NCBI GenBank assembly: GCA_027625915.1
Contig: JANTQA010000070.1
Location: 5,833,001 to 5,897,000, forward strand
DNA length: 64,000 nucleotides
Direction: 5' to 3'
Source of the DNA: Anaeramoeba flamelloides
Lineage: Eukaryota; Metamonada; Anaeramoebidae
Of the stretch, positions 25,657 through 38,153 are shown one piece after another. The notes under the pieces are model-generated. The model made no database searches and was not told where the DNA came from. It saw nothing but the letters and a program-made list of their open reading frames with translations. The first letter of the stretch is position 1, and every line of letters starts with the position of its first letter. Made by a program: the position numbers and the translations under genes.

Positions 25657-27264
25657 TTAATTGAAATTATTTTTTATTATTTTGTTTTCATTTTTTATTT
25701 TTTTCTCAAAACTTACCTTTAAGAAAACAGTTTCAATCTAATTTATAAATTATTCTGGAAAAATCCTTAAAGTCCCCTTATAATAAAATTACTTATATTA
25801 TTATTAGATAACCTTTAATCACCAAATTAAGTTCATTTTTTTGAGGAATTTTACCTTTCATATTTAATAAAAAAACCTCAACTTCATCGATCGTTTTTGA
25901 TCAGTTTGAAAAACCAACTTGAAATCGAAAAAAAATGAAGTATTCAAAAGGGGTTTTCTATTTGTAGCCAGATTGTTAGAAAAAATTTAAAAGAGATCAA
26001 AATATATAATTTTGGATACCTTATCAAAAAAAAATTGGAAAAAAATGTTATTTTATTAAGGAAAATAATGATGAAAAAAAAATTTGTTTACTAAAATCTT
26101 ATTATTAAATTTTTGAATGGATTAAATTTCTTTTAATAATCGATTTTTTTTTAGCTTTTTACAGGAAATTCCCTTAATAATTTTATTTATTTCTATTATC
26201 AGAATATTTTAATTTTTATCAAAAAGATGTAATAGATAATATCAGTTCTCATGTACTTTATTATTGTTAAATCCCCCCCTGAAAGAAGTAAATAATTAAC
26301 AACAAAATAAAAACTTTTTTTTCCTTTTGGATTTCAAATCAAAGTCTATTCTTTTTATCACTTCAAAGAAAAAAAAATATTCTGAAAAAAAAGTTTAAAT
26401 TTGAAAATTTTTTTGTGGATTAAATATGGTTCAAAATTTATACATTAAAAGTAGAATTGGTTGTAATATATTCACATTAAATTGAGGAGTGGTTATTATT
26501 CTACGACAGAAGGTTTGTGAAGAATTAATTTTTGTGGTCTAATTGATTAATTATTTTTTATTTACTTCTTGAAAAAATATTTGTAATAATAGCATAAAAA
26601 ATCCAAGTATCTCATTAATAATTGACTTACAATACCCATTTAGTACAAGAAAAAATTAATTATTTGTGAACTTTAAAGTTGATTTTTTTTTTAACAAAAT
26701 GATACACAATGGAGAATAATATACTTCCTTGTTTTAATTACAGAAAATTCAGATTCCTTTGGATCAAAAAAAAAAAATATGAATTAAGAATCATTTTTGA
26801 AATCTATTTTAATAAATGTAATTAGATATAAGATTTTATTTTTTATCAAAATTATAAAAATTTATTAATCTGTGAAAAAATCAGAATAAAATTGGTTCAA
26901 ATTTTAAAATAATCTTAAAAAAGAATGAAAAAATTTGAAAAAGAACTAGAAGAAGAAGACCAAAATTAAAAAGCAATAAAAAAAAAATATTATTTAAAAT
27001 ACCCCCCCCCAGAAAAATTTAAGTCATCCAACAACAATATCATAAAATATTTGGATTAGATTTTAACTGAAAAGTTTAAACGAGGGATATTATTAGCAAT
27101 ATTGTCCATCCGAAGAAAAAAATAAATAAATAAAGAAATAAATAAATCAATAAAAATAAATTCAAGTTAAGTAACACAAGAACAGATCAAATGGATTATA
27201 AGTGGTGTTATTATTTTTTTTAATGAATTTTTTTACCTTACTTGAAATGAAAGACAGTACCAAC

Positions 27265-30200
27265 TTATTTTTTATCACATCGATCAAAAATATTCAAAAG
27301 AGGAATATTGGGATTTAATTGGTAATAATCAGAAATATTTAGAAATTCTTTTCTGATTAATTCTTTGTCAGTGTCTACAGTCAATATAATTTCATCAGTA
27401 TATAAGAATTTGATTAATAATTTAATGGCATCTAATGAAAATTTTGAATAATCTTTCAGTTTTTTAATATTTTGATCAACATTTTGGAAAATAAACAAAA
27501 AAAAATCGCTTCTAGCAGCTAATATAAATTTGTGAATGTGTAATTCTTCTTCAAGTTCTTTATCATTTTTATTTACATTTCCATTTTGATTTTGATTTTC
27601 TTTATCATTTTTATTTTTTTGTATAACGAGTGTAAAATCAGAAGTTTCTTTGTCAACTAATAATTTTTCTAAATCATTTTTTAAAAGTTTAGTTTTTTGA
27701 GGACTTTCAATCCCAAAATGATATAAAATTTCAAGAGTTTTTTTGTTGTGATTTCTTATTTCGTCACAATAAACCCATTTCAATAAATCTTGAATTTCTT
27801 TTAATTTACTTTCTTCCAAATAATTTGAAATTTTATCAAAATCATTTTCAAGTCGTGTTTCAATTAATATTTTATGAACTGGTATGTTTTGTATTTTACA
27901 ATCTGAAAAATATCCATTTTCTAATAATTTCCCAAGATCTTGACTTAAATATGAAATTAGTTCATTTCTTAAGAGGAAAAACCAATATTGAGAACAATCT
28001 TTTACAAGATTAAAGGAAGATTCACTGTCTGTAAGATCGATTAACTTTCTTAATAATGGACCATATTCAATAAAATGACAAGTAACCCATATTTCATTAT
28101 CTTCTGTTTGGAATATAAGTACTCGATAGCTAGAAGAAATTTGTTTAATGATTTTTTTCTGATCTTTAAATTGTGGGTATTGTGTGAATTCCGTTAAATG
28201 AGATCCAAAACCCGTGTAAACTTTTCTACCAGTAACATAAACCCTACCATCAGTTGTAAGTATTGCAGTCATCTTATGTCCAAGAACTATTTGACAAATT
28301 TCTTTAGTAGCAAATTCTAATTCAATTTTTCGAGGTGTTTTTTGATTTACATTTTCCCGGAATCCCAATTGACCTTTATTTAAAAAAATTCAAAATTAAT
28401 AAAAATATAGAATAAAGACAAATAATTTACAGAATGATTTATAAAATTATTAGAGATGGAATTCCAAATAAAGCATTGCAATTATAATGATTATTATTAT
28501 CAATAATTTATTTTTATTTGTATATATATATGTCTTAATATCCGGGGATAATGTGTTTATTAAAGAATTTATTTTAATGAATATAGATAGCTAAATTTGA
28601 TTAGAATATTGTTAAAACCAACCCCCAATTCACTATTTGGGCTCGACAAACCTCCATAATCTTTTACTCAAAATCGAAAAAAACATTTAAAATATTTTCA
28701 ATATTTTTATAATTTTTTAGTTACTAAAATCAAAATCATCTAAAGACCAGTCAATAAGGGTTTGAGTTTACTGGTTTTTCTTCCAAAATTCGAATAAATA
28801 ACGAAACCCATTTTATTTCTTTTGTAAAAATGGAAATTTCATTTAAAATTTTTTTCTCTTGAAAAAATACAACTCCAGTTTTTTTGTACCGAGTGGAATA
28901 AACTCCACCAAAACAAATAAAATTTAAAACCACAATTGAAATAAAACTATTCTTTCTATGGGGTTGAGAAAATAAATTGCTCTTTTTTGTTCTTTTCTTC
29001 AACTAAAAAAAGATAAAATATAATTACTACCAAACATTCAAGCTACAAACAGTTTTATTCCTGATGTGTATTTGTAATTTTTAAAATCCATTTTGTAATA
29101 AATTATCTGAAAAAGTAAATCTCATGAATGAAAATAAGTACCAAATCCCCGAGGTCTATTAAAGATTTAATTTTTGAATAAAAAATTTCACTTCAAAAAA
29201 AAGGACAATTAAACATGATTTTCCAATCTTACTCTTCACTGAATTCCGTTTTATCCTTTAGAATTCGAAATTGAAATGGTAGTTTTCCAAGAAAATTATT
29301 ATTCCAAAAAAAAAAACCTTCTTATTTTTCTAAAAATTATAATATTTCAAGACATTTAGTTTTTCAAAACAAATCTATTTTTTATCAATCTCTTATGATC
29401 AAAAAACCAAGTATATAAACTTTTTTAACCATGTTAAATTCAAATTTAAAAAGTAACTCTTCATGTTATTCCAAATTAATAGATTTTCAATTCTATGTTT
29501 TCCAAAATCAGCAAAAAATATTTCAGTTTATTATCTTTGAATTTTTTTCTTTATTAGTTTATTGATCAACAATTCCCATTCGATTTTAAATAATAAACTA
29601 AGAGTGAATATTATTTTTGGTGTCAATTGCAGGAAATTAGAAAAAATAAAAAATACCGAAATTTTAGCGAAAGACATATATATTCATTAACTAATAAATA
29701 GAATTAATAGAGATATTCGGTAATATGTATTACGGAATAACTTTTTTTGGAAAATTTTTTTAGGGTTAGATTCTAATTATTTGCCCTCTAGTTTTGAAAA
29801 AGGTTGTTTAGAAATTGAAAAGTTTTTTCTCTTTTATTTTTTGTTTGGTTATTTATAATACGGAACTTGTATTCCGTAATTGGTGTTCCGAAATATCAAT
29901 TTCGTAATTTATGTTTCGTTACACTTTTTTCGTAAATTATATTACGAAACATAAATTACGAAATTTCTGGTTCGTTTGTTTGAACAAAATTTAGTTCAAA
30001 AAAAAATGATCATAAAATTTTTATCTCGACAAAAAATTATTTTTTAACCTAATGAATTTTTCTCAGAAAATTATTGGCTTTTCTGAGGAGGAATTTAATA
30101 ATCTTTTTGAAATTTGTCAAACATCTTTGGGTCGAATTAGAAAGGGTAGACAAATCAAGACCCCAATAAAGGAGAGATTTTACATTTTGTTGGTGTGGCT

Positions 30201-33200
30201 CAGAAAATACCACAGTTACGAAGAACTTGGTATTTCTTATAACCTTACCAAGAGAAAAGTTTTTAATTTAATCAATATTGCACTAGAGGATTGCTATGAA
30301 CCTCTAATACAACATTTTATCAAATGGTATAGTAAAGACCAACTTGAAGAAAATAACATTATGTTCTCGAACTTTCCCAATGCATTGGCTGTTGTGGATG
30401 CTACAGTACAGCCAATCGAAAGACCCTTGAGAAACCAGAAGGATTGGTTTTCTGGAAAACATGGATGCCATGTAATAAAATCACAAACAATCAACAGCCC
30501 TGATGGGAGAGTTATGCATGTCTACTGTGGGAAAATTGGAAAAGACCATGATATTACTCTTTGGAGAGAGTCTAACATGATTGAACAATTCCAAATACAT
30601 CCAATTATGGGTGATAAAGGCTATGTTGGTATTCAACATGATTGCCGAGCCATACTACCCGTTAAAAGACAAGAAACCGACCCCTCAGTGAAGAAAAAAA
30701 ACTCTGACCAAAAGGTATCGAAGGATAGAATTATCATTGAAAATTACTATGGTCAATTAAAAGTCAAATTTAAAATTCTATCCTTTCGATATAGGGGACT
30801 ACTCAAAAATATTTAAGATTTGCGGTGCTCTAACTAATTATGATATTAGTTTACGTCCACTAAGAAAACCACATAATGAAATTGAAATTGAACCAGAAAA
30901 TAATTAATTCTTTTTTTTTTAAATTAGATCTGCTTCTTCCAAAATAACAAAAGTTAAAATAAAAAAGCTTTCACAGGATAATTTCTTTTTATTTTTTTTT
31001 TTTCATTTTTTTATGGAACTCCTGTTCCGTAATATATATTTTGGAATACAGGTTTTGGAATTCAAAATCTGGAATATATATTCTGGAATGTCTATTATGA
31101 AAGAGTTTTTATGTAATACATTTTACACACCTGTATTACGTAAAATCTCTAAAGATCTTTAAAAAAATAAATTAATTTTGAAAAATAAATCAAAATATTG
31201 AAATTAAACCAGTGACCAGATCAAAAGACAATTTTCAATTTTTATTTAGATTTAGTTAACAGATTAATTGAATATTTACATCAAAAATAGTTATCAATAT
31301 TGAAATAATCATTGAATCTCAAACCGTTAACATATTAGATTTACAAAACAATAGAAATACCCAGAATAATATCTATCAGAAAGTTATTCTATATTTTTAA
31401 TTGTCTTCAGTTAAAACAATCGCTTGACACAAACATTTTTAAAATTAAAACAAATGTTTAAATTTAATACATTTGAAGAAAAACTTAATATAAAAATTAA
31501 TATTAAGATTGCTTTTGATCTCTCATTTTTTTGATAAAGTTAATATCATTAATTTTAAATTTTAGACAAAGTTCAATAAATATCTGAGTCCAATACCAGG
31601 AGTCATCATTTTCACTTTTTATTTCATTTTCAATGGGATCGAAGTACATAATTTTGAATACTTTTGTTTTTTTTTGATTTTTAGTATTCAAAATAATTGT
31701 TGAAAAACAATATATTAGATTTTTTTCCAGCATAAAATAAAAACCCAAAATAGAATGTCGAGATAAAAATAAAAGTTAAACCATTTAACATTCCTCAAAG
31801 AAGATTAAACAAAAAAACTTCACATTCTCTTGTGGTATTTAATTTTACCTTTGAAATTAAAATTAATTAATTGTTTTTCAACAAGTACTTTAAATCCTAA
31901 AAAGTAACTAGGCACAACCAAAGTAAATAATTTTGTTTTCTAATCTTCTTGGAAAATGTTAATAAAGTGAAAATTTTGACTTTATGGTGGCTACTCCCTT
32001 AAGCACCCTTCAAAAAAAAATTAAGGATTCTGGTCTTTGAAATGGGTTAAAAATGATTATCTAGTATCTTGGTGTTGAATCTTGTTGTTAGATTGTTCTT
32101 CTGATTAAAATGAATTTTAGAGACTGGTTAAGGGATTAGTGTCACCATAGATTCGTCTATAATCAACATATCTTGTAATTGGGATTGAATGATATTAGTG
32201 TGCCATGGCTCAAATAGTTTAGATGTTTCAAAAAAATCTCTTATAAATATTATTGCACAATAAATTGTTACATTTTTAACGAAAAGATCACTAATAAAAA
32301 AATGATTGATTTTGGAATAATTTTTTTTTGAATTCCTTTTCAAATCTAAAAATATAAACTGAAATTAATAGTATTCCGGTATTTAAGATTTAATATTTGT
32401 AGATTTAGAACCTTCAAAAGTAATCATTTTAGTCATTTTTTTAATTTCAAAGATTAACTTTATGATTTTAGAACTAAAAAACTTTTAGTATGACAAGTTT
32501 TGTTTGCTTATGATGAAGCTAATTGTATTATCAATATATTTCCAATATTTCAGAAAAAATTGGTCAAAAAACTCTATTGGTTAATTATTGGATTTTTTAA
32601 AAAAAACGAATTTTTTAGTTACTAATCTGCATTTGGCCACAAATTTAAAAAAAGATATTTTGTGACTTTGTAGTCTGTATATTGATAATTCAACCTTTAA
32701 ATTTGTGACGAAATATAGATTTTATTTCTGAAATTGTTGGAGTTTTTTACTTTTACATGGATCATTTCTAATTGATGAGTTCAGCAAATATTACTACTTG
32801 ACTCATCGATTTTTTGAGACACTTTAACCATGTCTAGTACGAATGTGGTTTATGTTCAATAACAATATATACTTTGATTTTAGATTTCGATGTTAGAAGA
32901 CACATATCCCTCAAGATGATGTCAATAAATCGAGTTGTTTAAAGAGTGCCTTAAAAAGGAACAAAAAGAAGAAGATTTAAAAAGAATCAAAGTTGATTTT
33001 AAAAAAAAGATAAACCTTTAGAATTATCTCCAAAGCCATACAATTCGCCGTCTGTTTTAATGATAAATGTATGACTCGATTTACCAGAAAATACTTTAAT
33101 AACTTTCTCATGCAATTTTATGATTGATTTTAGCCATCTTTCTTGGATTCCCAATTCCCAACTTACATTTGCACCACACCCATAGACTATCTGATCTTTG

Positions 33201-33652
33201 CTACTGAAAAATAAGGAAACCTGACCTCCAGGATGAACAAAATCAATTCTTTTATCATTTAAAGCTTGAATTAAAATAGGCTTTTCAACAATTTGATCTG
33301 AGTTGTTAGCACCAAGACCCAGTTGTTTGTCTTTATTCCATCCCCATCCATAGATCTTTGGTTGTTCTTCATCTGAAATTGCAAAGGAATGGTTATTTCC
33401 AGACTCAACACATTTCATTGGTGGTAGGTTTTCAAATGCTTTCAATTTTGGTTGGTACTTCTTCGTGTCTGTTTGGTACAATTTACCCTCTGAGCTTAGG
33501 AATACCATCCTGTCGAAAACATCACAAGAAACAGAAACAATGTTCGTTACTTCTTCAGGGAAAATAGTGACAGGTTCAAGGTTATTATTGAAACGGTTGT
33601 TGTTTTGTTTCCAATTTCCATTACCCCATCCTAGTCCTTTAAGGCTGTTCAT
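27265..33652 (-). CDS. RCC1-repeat / tandem BTB protein, two exons split by a 4.6-kb intron, 581 aa
   Basis: Exon 1 is 33652-33016 and exon 2 is 28373-27265. The donor AAAG|GTTTAT and acceptor AATAAAG|GTCAATTG join in phase to read YGFGDNSKGQLGFREN, a perfect RCC1 blade motif, so the two halves belong together. RCC1 motifs include IYGWGWNKDKQLGLG, VYGCGANVSWELG and LYGFGDNSKGQLGF. After the propeller come two BTB-like segments: a short one at about 362-436 (NGYFSDCKIQNIPVHKILIE) and a fuller one at about 445-575 (TSDFTLVIQ, HIHKFILAARSDFF, LLIKFLYTDE). RCC1-BTB proteins act as adaptors, often for Cullin-3 ubiquitin ligases; the target is unknown. The intron contains a Harbinger transposon and a TTAA element, against 98-281 nt for other introns here. 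Confidence 0.85.
29708..31151 (+). mobile_element. PIF/Harbinger DNA transposon, nearly complete
   Basis: Imperfect inverted ends TAGAGATATTCGGTAATA (29708) and its partner, read inward from 31151 as TAGAGATTTTACGTAATA, bound 1.44 kb. Inside are one transposase gene and many subterminal copies of TTCCGTAAT-like words. A perfect 21-bp hairpin with arms TTTCGTAATTTATGTTTCG lies at about 29910-29976. No second Myb-like gene, which many Harbingers carry, is present. The target duplication is unclear. It lies inside the RCC1-BTB intron on the opposite strand. Confidence 0.75.
30052..30816 (+). pseudogene. Harbinger-type DDE transposase (DDE_Tnp_4), one frameshift near the C-terminus
   Basis: The 254-residue open frame has an N-terminal helix-turn-helix (YEELGISYNLTKRKVFNLI). 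The DDE core follows: VVDATVQPIERP (first Asp), IGKDHDITLWR (second Asp) with MGDKGYVG, and IIIENYYGQLK (Glu). All three catalytic residues are kept. The frame stops at 30814-30816, but the next frame continues with a plausible tail (KICGALTNYDISLRPLRKP) to a stop near 30906. This implies one extra base in the A-run at about 30806-30810. The catalytic core is therefore intact and only the tail is displaced, which points to a fairly recent insertion. Confidence 0.85.
32132..32910 (+). mobile_element. TTAA-flanked element, family C, inside the RCC1-BTB intron
   Basis: TTAA (32128-32131) precedes GGGATTAGTGTCACCATAGA, and the far end GACACATATCCC is followed by TCAA, a one-base-decayed TTAA. It is an inverted copy of 60129-60876, sharing TGATATTAGTG, TATTGCACAATAAATT and CATTTTTAAATGA-like blocks. 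No coding capacity was recognised. Confidence 0.75.
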
Positions 33653-34696
33653 TTTTTGATTCGCTTTTTTTTGAAAAAACTAAATTTTTAAACAAAAATA
33701 GGAAGGTTTGAAAAAAATACTAAATTTTTATTTTTCTCTTTTCTTCAAAAGTTTACCTGAATTCAGAGAAAGTGAAAATTATTTTAAGAACCAAAATCTT
33801 ATTTATTAACTTCAAAGGAATTTCTAAGATTGTAATTTGTTAATATTTAGGTATTAATTTTTCAAAAATCTATTTGTTAAAATCATTTCCTCACCAATAG
33901 ACAAAAGTAATTTTTAAAAGTTTCAAAAATCAAACTCATCTTTCCAAAAAAACTTTCTATTTATTTTTTAGTTCAATAAATAAACACCATTTCAAAAATT
34001 GTGACTCACCTATAATTATAAAGTGAAAAAAAAAATTATCCTTTAGTATTCAAGAACAATCAATAACTAAATCTGATTTGTAATTCTCTTTTAAGTCAGG
34101 CTAAATTTGTAAAAACCTGGTATTTTAAATTTTAAAAAAAATAAAAGCAAAGACTAAAAAAAAGCGAGTCACAATTTTTGAAATGAGCATTACGAATTTT
34201 TATTACTGAACTTCAATTGAAAAAAGTTTAACAAGAAGATTTTTTGGTTGATTAATTAAATTCATTTTAAAAAGACATAACAGAGTCGCAATTTTCTTAT
34301 TGATTATTTGGATTTTTGAAGATCTCTTTTTTTCTTTATATGATCTTTTTTGAAAAAAAAAAAGTAAAATAAAAAAAGAGAAAAAAAAAAAAGAAAAAAA
34401 AACAAAAGTTCTAAATTCGAAAAGAAAAAGCAAACAGAGAATTAAAGAAAAACAAAAATTTCAAATGAAAAATGAAAATTTTTAAAAGTAGATAAAATTT
34501 TTAAGATCCAAAAAATTTGAAAATATTTTTTATTAATAAGAATACTTGAATAAACCCTCAAAAAAACTTCCATAAACATATTAAATTGAGTTAAAATTTT
34601 TGAAATCTAATTTAGATTAATCAAATAAAAAAATCCTTATTTCCAAGATATTGTGAAAAAAAAAACTCTTTTAGTGTTAATTACTTTATCCCTTGA

Positions 34697-37640
34697 GACC
34701 CAGAAGTACTCTTAAATTAGATAATTTTAAGATAATTTCGAATTTGTCTGATCAAATTCTTAATTGTGTTCTAGGTAGTATTTTCAAAACCGTAACACTT
34801 TATATTTAAATTCTAGTACAGTGGTGAAAATAACCCATGTTGACGACCTTTAACCCCATTACTAAAATTTAACTCGTGTTTTTTTTTCAGACTTGGGTAT
34901 TTGAAGATAGGAAGACCCACATATATATTTTGGTTCGGATTCAAAATGGCTTTCGAGGTTACATCTTAGGTTAGTCAAAATTGACTCAATAATATTAAAT
35001 GATTTTGTTTCAAAAATTTGATAATATTTACAAAATTTGAGAGAATAAATGATTTTTTTGTAAAAATCAAAAAAAAGAAATTTTTCTCATATTTTTGTCA
35101 AGAAATTGCATTTTAATCTTTCAATATCTTCGTAATTCTTCTTTAAAATTTATATAAAGAACACTATTTCTTGTTTGTATACTGTTTCAACCCCATAGAT
35201 TTGGTTATTTTATCTCTAAAGTCAACCAATATTTTTTACATAAGTTAAATTTTTGTAATGGGTTAAAATAAAAAACACAGCTTAATTACACCACGGTATG
35301 ATCTAAACTTCATTTCAAAATCATTGAATTAAGGACTACGTTTTTAGTTGAAAAAAGTGAAATAATGTATAAAATCACCCTTGAAAAAGTTATGTATTCC
35401 AAGTAATATTTGTCCAAGGAGAATTTCTTTGTGAAAAAAATGTGAAATTTTCACAATTTTTGCCTTGTGTGATCATGTCAAATTTTTTTTTTATATTTTA
35501 GAATTTCCATTTCAACTTTCTGAACTCACATATTTTCTTGGGTTGTTCTACATATTTTTGACATTTTCGATTACAAGTTTAAAATGTTCTCAAATTTGAA
35601 TTGTACTTGTAAATCCCCAGAATCTTTTTTTTACAATTATTTTATTTGTTATTTTCAATTTTCCTTTTCATTGAAAAAGAAAGAAAAAGATTCTGAGTGA
35701 AAAGGTAAAGATGACAAAAAACATTTTTTTTTGTCCAATTTCTCCCTTGTGAATTTTTTTTGTGAGAAGTAAAAGCGAAATAACAAAATTACCGATCCTC
35801 TTCAAGGGTGGGAATGTAGTCCTTAAAAATCAAATTTTGAAAATAAAAATTTTGATAAATTGATATTATCTATTATAAAAATAAATTTTTTATTTTAGTA
35901 TCAGTTCTATAACCTAGGGATATTTGTTTTTTTCACTTAACAATAAAAGTGAAAAAAAAAATAAAACAAAAATTGGACCATTTATTATGAAATTTAGTTT
36001 AGTTTCAAATAAATATTAAAAAAAAGGTGTTTTATGAAAAAGTGTTTTGGTTTTCTAGAACAACTTTCAATTTAAGATAAGATTAGATAATAGTTCGATT
36101 TCCAAAAAAAAAAAAAAAAATACAATTTTCGGAAATATACCCTAAATGAATTCTTCATTTACTATTAATGCTCATCCTTTTATCTTGCTTAAGGGTCTTA
36201 CAATCCTTTATTTCCGATTCAAATAAATTGATTATTTACAACATGTATTTCATATATGATTTTTTTTTTGTTCTACTCTAAAAATCCACTAGTCATTAGA
36301 AATACACAAAAGTATTTATTTATTTATTAATTTTATATTCAATTTTAGTCATTCATTAACAATTTTTTATTTATAATGCAGTAAAATTTTTGAATTTACT
36401 CCTAAATTGTTACCCCCCCCCATTTATTACCTTTTAGTCATCGGATAATTATAATAGAACAAAAAATAAAAACAAAAAAAAATACACCGTTGTGAAAAAA
36501 ATTTGGGCCAATTAAAAAAAATTGGGTCTGTCAAAAATTTGTTTTCGTTTTTTAAATAGTAAATATTAGCAAAATGATTTTTGATCAAAGTAAAATTTTA
36601 TGAACAAATTTTACATTTAAGAAAAAACGAAGTCATTATCAATAATAATTTTCAGAGGCAATATTAGATTATTGGTTTTTGATTTTATAGAATTACTGTG
36701 GAACTTTAAAAAACAAAAATTTACTTTTCAGTGTAAACTTTACTCAAAATGTTAATTTTTTTATATTAGATTACATTCCAAGATCAAGTTAGTCATTGTT
36801 TGGGAAGATCAATAATTAATAACTGTTTTAAATTAAAGTTTGCCTAGGTGGATTTTTAGAATTTAAATGATTTCTAAAATCTTGGTATTATGTTATTTAG
36901 AAGTTTTGATTGTAAAACATTAGTGTAAAACAACATCTTCTGTAAAATAGCAATTTTTTTGGAAGATTTTATGATTCAATTTGGTTTAAAAGGATATTTT
37001 AGATTAACCATGATAAATTTGTGTTAATTAATGTTGATAAATATCTTATTGAATTAATTGATTTTAATATTTCCGAAGAAATATTTCTCTTATTTTTAGT
37101 AAAGTTTACAATTAAAAAGTAAATTTTTGTTTTTTTGAGTTCCACAGTAATTCTAAAGGGTCAAAATATAATAATATAATATTAAGTTTATAAATTATTA
37201 TTGATAATGACTTTGGTTTGTACTTAAATGTAAAATTTGTTCATAAAATTTTACTTTGATCAAAAATCATTTTGCTAATATTTACTATTGTAAAAACGAA
37301 AAAAAATTTTTCACTGACCCAAATTTTTTTAATGACCCAAATTTTTTTCACAATGGACACCTTTTTTTGAAAAAACAAATTTATTCTAATCTTTAGATGA
37401 AGGAACCTAAGTCCCTTAAGCAAGACAAAAGGATGAACTTAATATAGCAAATGAAGAATTCTTCTTGAACCCATTAACACAAATTGTATTTTTTTATTCG
37501 AAACTAGATCATACTTGAATTTAAAGAAAAATTGTCCTTTTTTGAATATACTACTAATAACACAATTAAGAATTTGATCAGAAAAATTCGAAATTATCTT
37601 AAAATTATCAAATTTAGGAGTATTTCTGGATCTCAAGAGA
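34697..37640. mobile_element. Large inverted-repeat element with secondary insertions in its left arm
   Basis: The right arm (about 37098-37640) is matched on the left in three pieces: 34697-34817, about 36076-36226 and 36484-36757. Shared words include TTGTGAAAAAAATTTGGG, GATCAAAGTAAAATTTTATG, CATCCTTTT.TCTTGCTTAAG and CTTAATTGTGTT. The gaps imply insertions of about 1.26 kb (34818-36075) and 0.25 kb into the left arm. The first insertion shares sequence with the foldback at 55188-56108. The unique core is about 36760-37095. The original element would have been near 1.45 kb. Confidence 0.6.
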
Positions 37641-37797
37641 TGAATCACTCAACCAAAAAATTTATTTTGACTCATATATTGTTTACAATATCTTGAAAGG
37701 AGAATCTTTCATGCAATTATATTATATAAATTCAGATAAAGTAGAAAACAAGCGAAGAATTTTAAAAGTAGCTGAATTTTATGATTATTGCACAGAA
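37641..37797 (+). pseudogene. BTB-domain-like fragment between two transposons
   Basis: An open frame reads KIYFDSYIVYNILKGESF and then KVENKRRILKVAEFYDYC, the pattern of the last helices of a BTB domain (ILKVAEFYDYC like LLxLAxxYxxxxL...C). It is cut on the left by the inverted-repeat element and on the right by the foldback starting at 37798. No start, splice sites or remainder could be found. It is likely a relic of another RCC1-BTB or BTB gene. Confidence 0.35.
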
Positions 37798-38153
37798 GTA
37801 AATATGGAATGTTGTAAAAAATAGAGTTTTTACAATGATACAGATAAATAAAGAGTTTCATATATTTATACAAATTTTGGTAAAGGAAAATATAATATCT
37901 GATTTTTAAGTTTGAATAGATTTCTAATATACAAACATTTGGCGGGCACCCATACTTTATTTGAACAATGATTTTTTTTAAAAAAATTGAAAGATTTTTT
38001 TTTCACCAAACGATTTTTTAGATTAAAATTATTATTAGTATATTTAAAAATCAGATATTATATTTTCTCTTACCAAAATTTGTATAAATACATGAAACTC
38101 TTTATTTATCTCTTAAATTGTAAAAACTCTTTTTTTACAACATTTATATTTAC
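37798..38153. mobile_element. Foldback MITE, GTAAATAT termini
   Basis: The left arm GTAAATATGGAATGTTGTAA with AGAGTTTTTAC and the right arm GTAAAAACTC with TTACAACATTTATATTTAC are inverted copies of about 110 bp. Both also carry AAATAAAGAGTTTCAT and AATATAATATCTGATTTTTA. The loop is about 130 bp. No clear target duplication. Confidence 0.75.

Larger units (their letters stand above)
22422..27264. other. AT-rich spacer with a MITE and a TTAA element
   Basis: No gene was recognised between the UBA-encoding exon and the RCC1-BTB gene. Recognisable contents are the palindromic MITE at 23055-23421 and the 1.1-kb TTAA element at 24543-25656. An isolated run of nine C lies at about 27002. Confidence 0.55.

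Noticed and set aside
31503-31748. 81-codon minus-strand open frame in the RCC1-BTB intron
   Set aside because: Composition is somewhat protein-like at its C-terminus, but no splice sites, family or neighbouring exon fit; it is skipped by the in-phase RCC1-BTB join.
27265-33652. Two separate genes, an RCC1 gene and a BTB gene
   Set aside because: The donor at 33015 and acceptor at 28374 join in phase to rebuild a conserved RCC1 motif, and the downstream half lacks an ATG at its head (it would begin with TTG).
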